Positions 60,075 to 64,000 of a stretch of DNA of 64,000 bases are shown here, piece by piece (the first letter of the stretch is position 1; every line of letters starts with the position of its first letter). Source of the DNA: Uranotaenia lowii (Eukaryota; Arthropoda; Insecta; Diptera; Culicidae); assembly GCF_029784155.1 (NCBI RefSeq), contig NC_073693.1, positions 189,899,127 through 189,963,126 on the forward strand, in the 5' to 3' direction. Made by a program: the position numbers and the translations under genes. The notes under the pieces are model-generated. The model ran no database searches and was not told the DNA's origin. It was given only the letters and a program-made list of their open reading frames with translations.

Positions 60075-60711
60075 CCCGATCAGGAGAGCATATCAAAATC
60101 ATGACTCAAACGTATCTCACCAAGATATTTACATATGATTCAGTTATAATTAAGTTCTCCAATCTGAATTATATCTTATTCTGATTGACAAACTGGAATG
60201 GGGTTGAGCTCATATTCATTGATCAAAATTTTCTTCGGATTGTGCTAAAATAAAATGATTATATCTTATTTTGATATACGTTCAACTTTTTCTGAAACAC
60301 GGACATCGAAGTCAACGGCTCAAACCTTACATTAACGAGTTTCGCTCAACAGATTCATAAAATTGAATCAAATTTTTGGGAAACCAAAAATGGGGCATGG
60401 TTTTATTAAATAATGTGGTTTATTGACCTTCCACTAGAATATTTTTTCGAAGCACTCAAATCTTGATAAGTTATAATTTTGATATAATTTGTTCTGTCCA
60501 ATATCAAACTATGCTATCTGAACGAGATATAATTTTGATAGGAGCATATCAAAAACTGATATAATTTAACTATGATCGTATAGATTTTTTGATATAATTT
60601 GAGATATTTTAACATCCTACGAATACTAAATTATAACTCATCCAGATAGGAAAAAATTGAATATCAAAATATCTCATCTTGATATAATTTAGTTTTTCTC
60701 TTCTGATCGGG
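60075..60711. mobile_element. CCCGATCAG-ended MITE, 637 bp, TA TSD
   Basis: Ends CCCGATCAGGAGAG and CTCTTCTGATCGGG are inverted and flanked by TA (60073-60074 and 60712-60713). The interior carries about ten copies of GATATAATTT or its complement in both orientations. Non-coding. A TA duplication suits Tc1/mariner-type or similar elements. Confidence 0.65.
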
Positions 60712-60881
60712 TACGTATTCGAATTGTGTGTAAACATACAGCACAGTGTTTTTCGGTGGATGATTTAAAAAAAAGTTGAGTTTATTTAGACAGATTGTTT
60801 ATTTGCACTCAACAATTTACGGATCAAAAAATGAATTATATATATTTTTTGTTAATGTTGAACGTTTGCACTTGGTTTGTG

Positions 60882-61932
60882 CAGGTATGTCAAACTGGGG
60901 GTTTGGGGGCCGCATGCGGGCCGCGACCTTGGTCAATGCGGCCCACGTAGCCCCGTCTTAAATTTTCACAAAAATCCCTACTACACAGAAGTACGCTGGC
61001 TTTCCTGCCACAAAATATTTAAAAAAAATTTTTGCTACTAGAGGAAATAATATTATTTTTGGAAATGAAAGGTAAACCTGTTGAACATTTTCAAGCAGAC
61101 GACTGGGTTCAGAATTTGGCATTTGACGTTGATCTACTGGCCACCTGCAAGATTTGAATTTAAAGCTTCAAGGAAAAGAAAAAAATATCATAACTGCTTG
61201 TGATGATGTAAAAAAGTTTCAAGCGAAGTTACGGTTATGGATCAACCAAATATCCAATGTGCACTTCTCTACGTGTCAAGAACTGAAAAGATCAAATGAG
61301 GCTGCATCATTTGGTAAATACGTACTTCACCTAGAATCGTTAGGTACTAGATGCATTCAAAAGCCGTTTTCGTGACTTTAATTCATACGAACAAGAATTT
61401 TCGTTGCTTGTATCTCCATTCGCTCCTATAAATGCTGCTGATAATTTGCAACTAGAGTTGATAGAGCTGCAGTGCGATTCTTTATTTATTAAAAACGAAA
61501 TGCATTGAAGTGGTTGTACCAAAATTTTACAGCTATTTGCCTGAACGCTACGTTGAGTTACGGAAATTTGTTGCCAGAACTCTTGCTATGTTTTTTTCCA
61601 TAATGAAAGCTACAAAAACTCCTCATCGTTCGAGATTATCTAATAAAAATTTATCATCAATAATGAAAGTGTCAGTGACAAATAAACTTCAACCTGATAT
61701 CAGGACAATAGATATAATGCATTGTAATATAAGAATGTTACTCATTAGAAGCTTACATAAAAATTTAACGCAAAATTTCATTCCATGTTTACTTATAACT
61801 ATATTCCATTTTATTGTATCTAATCTCCGCGAAACTAATATGTTATGTTTCCTAACTGATTTTAGCTGCGGTCTCTACGTCAGAGAAAATTTTTAATGCG
61901 GCCCGCACACTTGAACGAGTTTGACATGCCTG
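60882..61932 (+). mobile_element. Decayed hAT element
   Basis: Ends CAGGTATGTCAAACTGG and GAGTTTGACATGCCTG are inverted, with subterminal GCGGCCC / GCGGGCC stretches on both sides. It encloses hAT transposase fragments. No clean 8-bp duplication is visible. Confidence 0.8.
61154..61896 (+). pseudogene. hAT transposase remnant (GTF2IRD2/ZBED5-like type)
   Basis: Fragment 1 (61154 to about 61330) reads LNLKLQGKEKNIITACDDV...FQAKLRLW. A middle fragment in another frame contains LVSPFAP and LQLELIELQCDS (about 61400-61480). Fragment 3 (61510 to about 61720) reads VVPKFYSYLPERYVELRKFV, then HRSRLSNKNLSSIMKVSV and LQPDI. This order is that of the C-terminal half of the hAT transposases related to vertebrate GTF2IRD2/ZBED5-type genes, including the hAT dimerisation region. 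Stops and frame changes between fragments, and loss of the N-terminal zinc finger and RNase-H start, make it a pseudogene. Confidence 0.8.
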
Positions 61933-62908
61933 CTCTAGTATACTTTACTAACTGAAAATTCTTCCGAAAAATACATATACTCACTATTTGTTTTGAAAAA
62001 GTGGTTTATTTTATTGATAACCGTTTCTTATGTTTGTGCACAGGCCCTTGTTCAATTCATTTTTTTTTCTTTTTGATAGGAGTTTAACCCTCATCCGCAT
62101 TAGATTTCATTACCCTAATCAGCACTTGTGGTGTCAATTTGACACCACAAGCTCAAATCGTTATAACTTTTGGCGTGTTAGACCGATTTAAACAAAACAT
62201 ACATCAAAAGAAACCTTGTAATGTCAGTAAAATATGTTTAGAACATTATATATAGCTAAAGTTACTAGTTTTCTCGTTATTCAGCATGAAAGAAAAAAAA
62301 TCCGAAAAAACATGCCTCACGAAAACTGCTGTAGTTCATATGTTACACGTTCAAAAAAATATTTGCCTTATGCATATGAAAGCTGAAGTTAATGCCTACA
62401 TCATGAAGACAAGAAATATTTTTTTAATTTTTTTTTAATGAAATGGTCACAAAAAGTTCAAAAAAGTGGTCTAAAAAACCTACTTTTCATTCGATTGCTA
62501 GTAAATACTGTTTGAGCGATGGTAGAGTTTTGAAAAAAATATGACTACAAAATGTATTAAAATTCCAACATTTTGCTGTCTTTAGATTTTTGATGCAACA
62601 AAAATTGAATTTACTGGAATTTTTCAAAGTTCACTACTTTGCGCGATTTTTTTACAAATTGAAATTTCATCTGTTTTTGTGGTCCACCGTCTTGTTGTAC
62701 CCGGATTATCAGTCCTTTTACTTTGTTTGGATAAACCAAGAGTATATTCATTGGAAAGCATATTTAATCTACATTCTAGTGAGGTGCTACAATTCACGCT
62801 GTGAGATTTCACAAAAATATGAATATTATAAACATAAAATCATTCCTGAATTTCTAGAACTACAAGCACCGCGTCCAGCAAAACGTGTTTGTTTGCTCTC
62901 CGAGTAGG
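61933..62908. other. No recognised gene; dispersed-element fragment
   Basis: Contains TTTAACCCTCATCCGC (about 62083) and, downstream, a near-perfect palindrome centred in GTGTCAATTTGACAC (62126-62150). This resembles the piggyBac-like MITE start with its subterminal palindrome at 53340. The right end was not found. The ORF at 62590-62907 is unsupported. Confidence 0.45.
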
Positions 62909-63124
62909 TAGGGGAACATGCCCTATTATGCGCCACCTAAGCGAATCGCTGATTTTCTATGCATTCCACGTACTAATTTTGTTGAAAATGGGTGTAATCG
63001 TTGAAGAAAAGTGTTTTCTACAAATGCCTATGATTTTTTATTCATTCAATTGCTATGGTTTCTTCAAAAACTTGATTTTTAAAAACCATATTCAAAGCCA
63101 CAGAACAAAACTGTGTTGCAAATA
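62909..63124. repeat. Left arm of a 216-bp inverted repeat
   Basis: TAGGGGAACATGCCCTATTA... through TTGCAAATA. It appears identical to the reverse complement of 63763-63978. GGGGAACATGCCC / GCGCC words recur in the spacer (63124, 63469), suggesting one element family. Confidence 0.85.
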
Positions 63125-63762
63125 GGGGAAAAGTTCATATAACGCCCCATGTGGCTAATACGCGCCACCCTTGTTTTGAAGAATCTGAAACGTTTTAAGC
63201 CTGCAAAATATTACCAATTTGTTTCAAATGCTGTGACTGGTCATGGCAAGTATGAATTTTTCCTTAAAATGCCCCTGTGTCGTGATAATTTCACAATTAA
63301 GGTTTTTCTTTATTTCGATCTAAATTTTAACACACTATAAATAGGGTGTCATCAAGCAGAGAAAAACGAATAAGACAATATTTTCTGACACATCGATAGA
63401 GGAGAATCTAAACTATGATTTTATGCTAAAAAATCATACTGAACTCGTTAAGGTATGCTTGTTATAGGTATGTTCTATCACGGCCCATGCGCTCGTTATA
63501 ACGCGCCAATCGTAGTAGGCTGAAAATAGCATTAATTTTTCAAAAAGGCCAATTTTCATTGAAAGTGAAAAAAAATTTAAAACCATATTTTAAGAGTTAA
63601 TTCAGCCCAAAAAATTTATTTTTAATTTTTTTTCAAATTTTGATTAGTCCATTTTGATTTTCTTTTCAATCAAAGTGTCTGTAAGTATTGGTGTGTTTTC
63701 GGTCTTCGGCTGCTCTCGGGTGTGTTCGGCTGCTAGGCGCGTATTGAATATACAGCGGCGCA
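63125..63762. other. Spacer of the inverted repeat
   Basis: 638 bp with partial repeats of ATAACGCCCCATG / ATAACGCGCC, otherwise AT-rich. No gene. Confidence 0.5.
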
Positions 63763-63978
63763 TATTTGCAACACAGTTTTGTTCTGTGGCTTTGAATATG
63801 GTTTTTAAAAATCAAGTTTTTGAAGAAACCATAGCAATTGAATGAATAAAAAATCATAGGCATTTGTAGAAAACACTTTTCTTCAACGATTACACCCATT
63901 TTCAACAAAATTAGTACGTGGAATGCATAGAAAATCAGCGATTCGCTTAGGTGGCGCATAATAGGGCATGTTCCCCTA
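63763..63978. repeat. Right arm of the 216-bp inverted repeat, itself flanked by 23-bp inverted repeats
   Basis: Reverse complement of 62909-63124. It is bracketed by GTATTGAATATACAGCGGCG (from 63741) and its complement, which runs to base 64000. The outer inverted repeat probably continues past the window edge. Confidence 0.85.
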
Positions 63979-64000
63979 TGCGCCGCTGTATATTCAATAC

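Noticed and set aside
62590..62907. 105-codon ORF rich in Phe/Leu/Tyr
   Set aside because: No recognised family, AT-driven composition and a shadow ORF on the other strand.

Overview
The window is eukaryotic, AT-rich, intron-containing DNA that is very heavily loaded with transposons. It is most likely from a dipteran insect, probably a mosquito. The basis is one recognisable host gene, the C-terminal part of polychaetoid/ZO-1, combined with a DD37E mariner, an errantivirus with env, piggyBac-, hAT- and Harbinger-like MITEs, and large low-complexity arrays. No bacterial features are present. The species call is inference.

Layout. 1-1153 is a broken Penelope-like element: a GIY-YIG endonuclease remnant between two inverted ~142-bp arms. 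1160-5126 holds two foldback elements of one family, each with a target-site duplication. 6322-31602 carries nine + strand exons of polychaetoid. They encode the proline/glutamine-rich C-terminal half and the terminal ZU5 domain. Their lengths sum to 3894 nt (1297 codons plus stop) and the phase agrees at every junction. The N-terminal PDZ/SH3/GUK part must lie upstream of the window. Three introns are inflated: 8870-12992 by a 9-bp minisatellite, 13641-21974 by foldback repeats, and 23978-31378 by about 5.3 kb of a 13-bp satellite. A short alternative terminal exon with its own poly(A) signal lies at 8181-8346.

From 32.2 kb to the end there is no convincing host gene. The region contains a deleted mariner (37030-37964), a decayed DD37E mariner (38586-39887) and a 7.8-kb errantivirus (40159-47988). 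The errantivirus has apparently identical 293-bp LTRs, an ATAT target duplication and gag, pol and env. Its pol is broken by a frameshift and by a 264-bp Harbinger-type MITE. Its leader carries five copies of a 14-bp motif, arranged like an insulator or enhancer array. After it come an hAT-like MITE (49832-50492), an 8-bp-TSD element (52414-52915), a piggyBac-like MITE (53340-53944) and a 2.5-kb array of the same 9-bp minisatellite in the opposite orientation (54596-57058). A GC-rich possible promoter or first exon (57062-57588), a decayed hAT transposase (60882-61932) and a perfect 216-bp inverted repeat at the window edge complete the region.

No operon-like gene cooperation exists here. The biology is one junctional scaffold gene whose introns tolerate satellite growth, next to a repeat-dominated flank that records several waves of transposition, some of them very recent.
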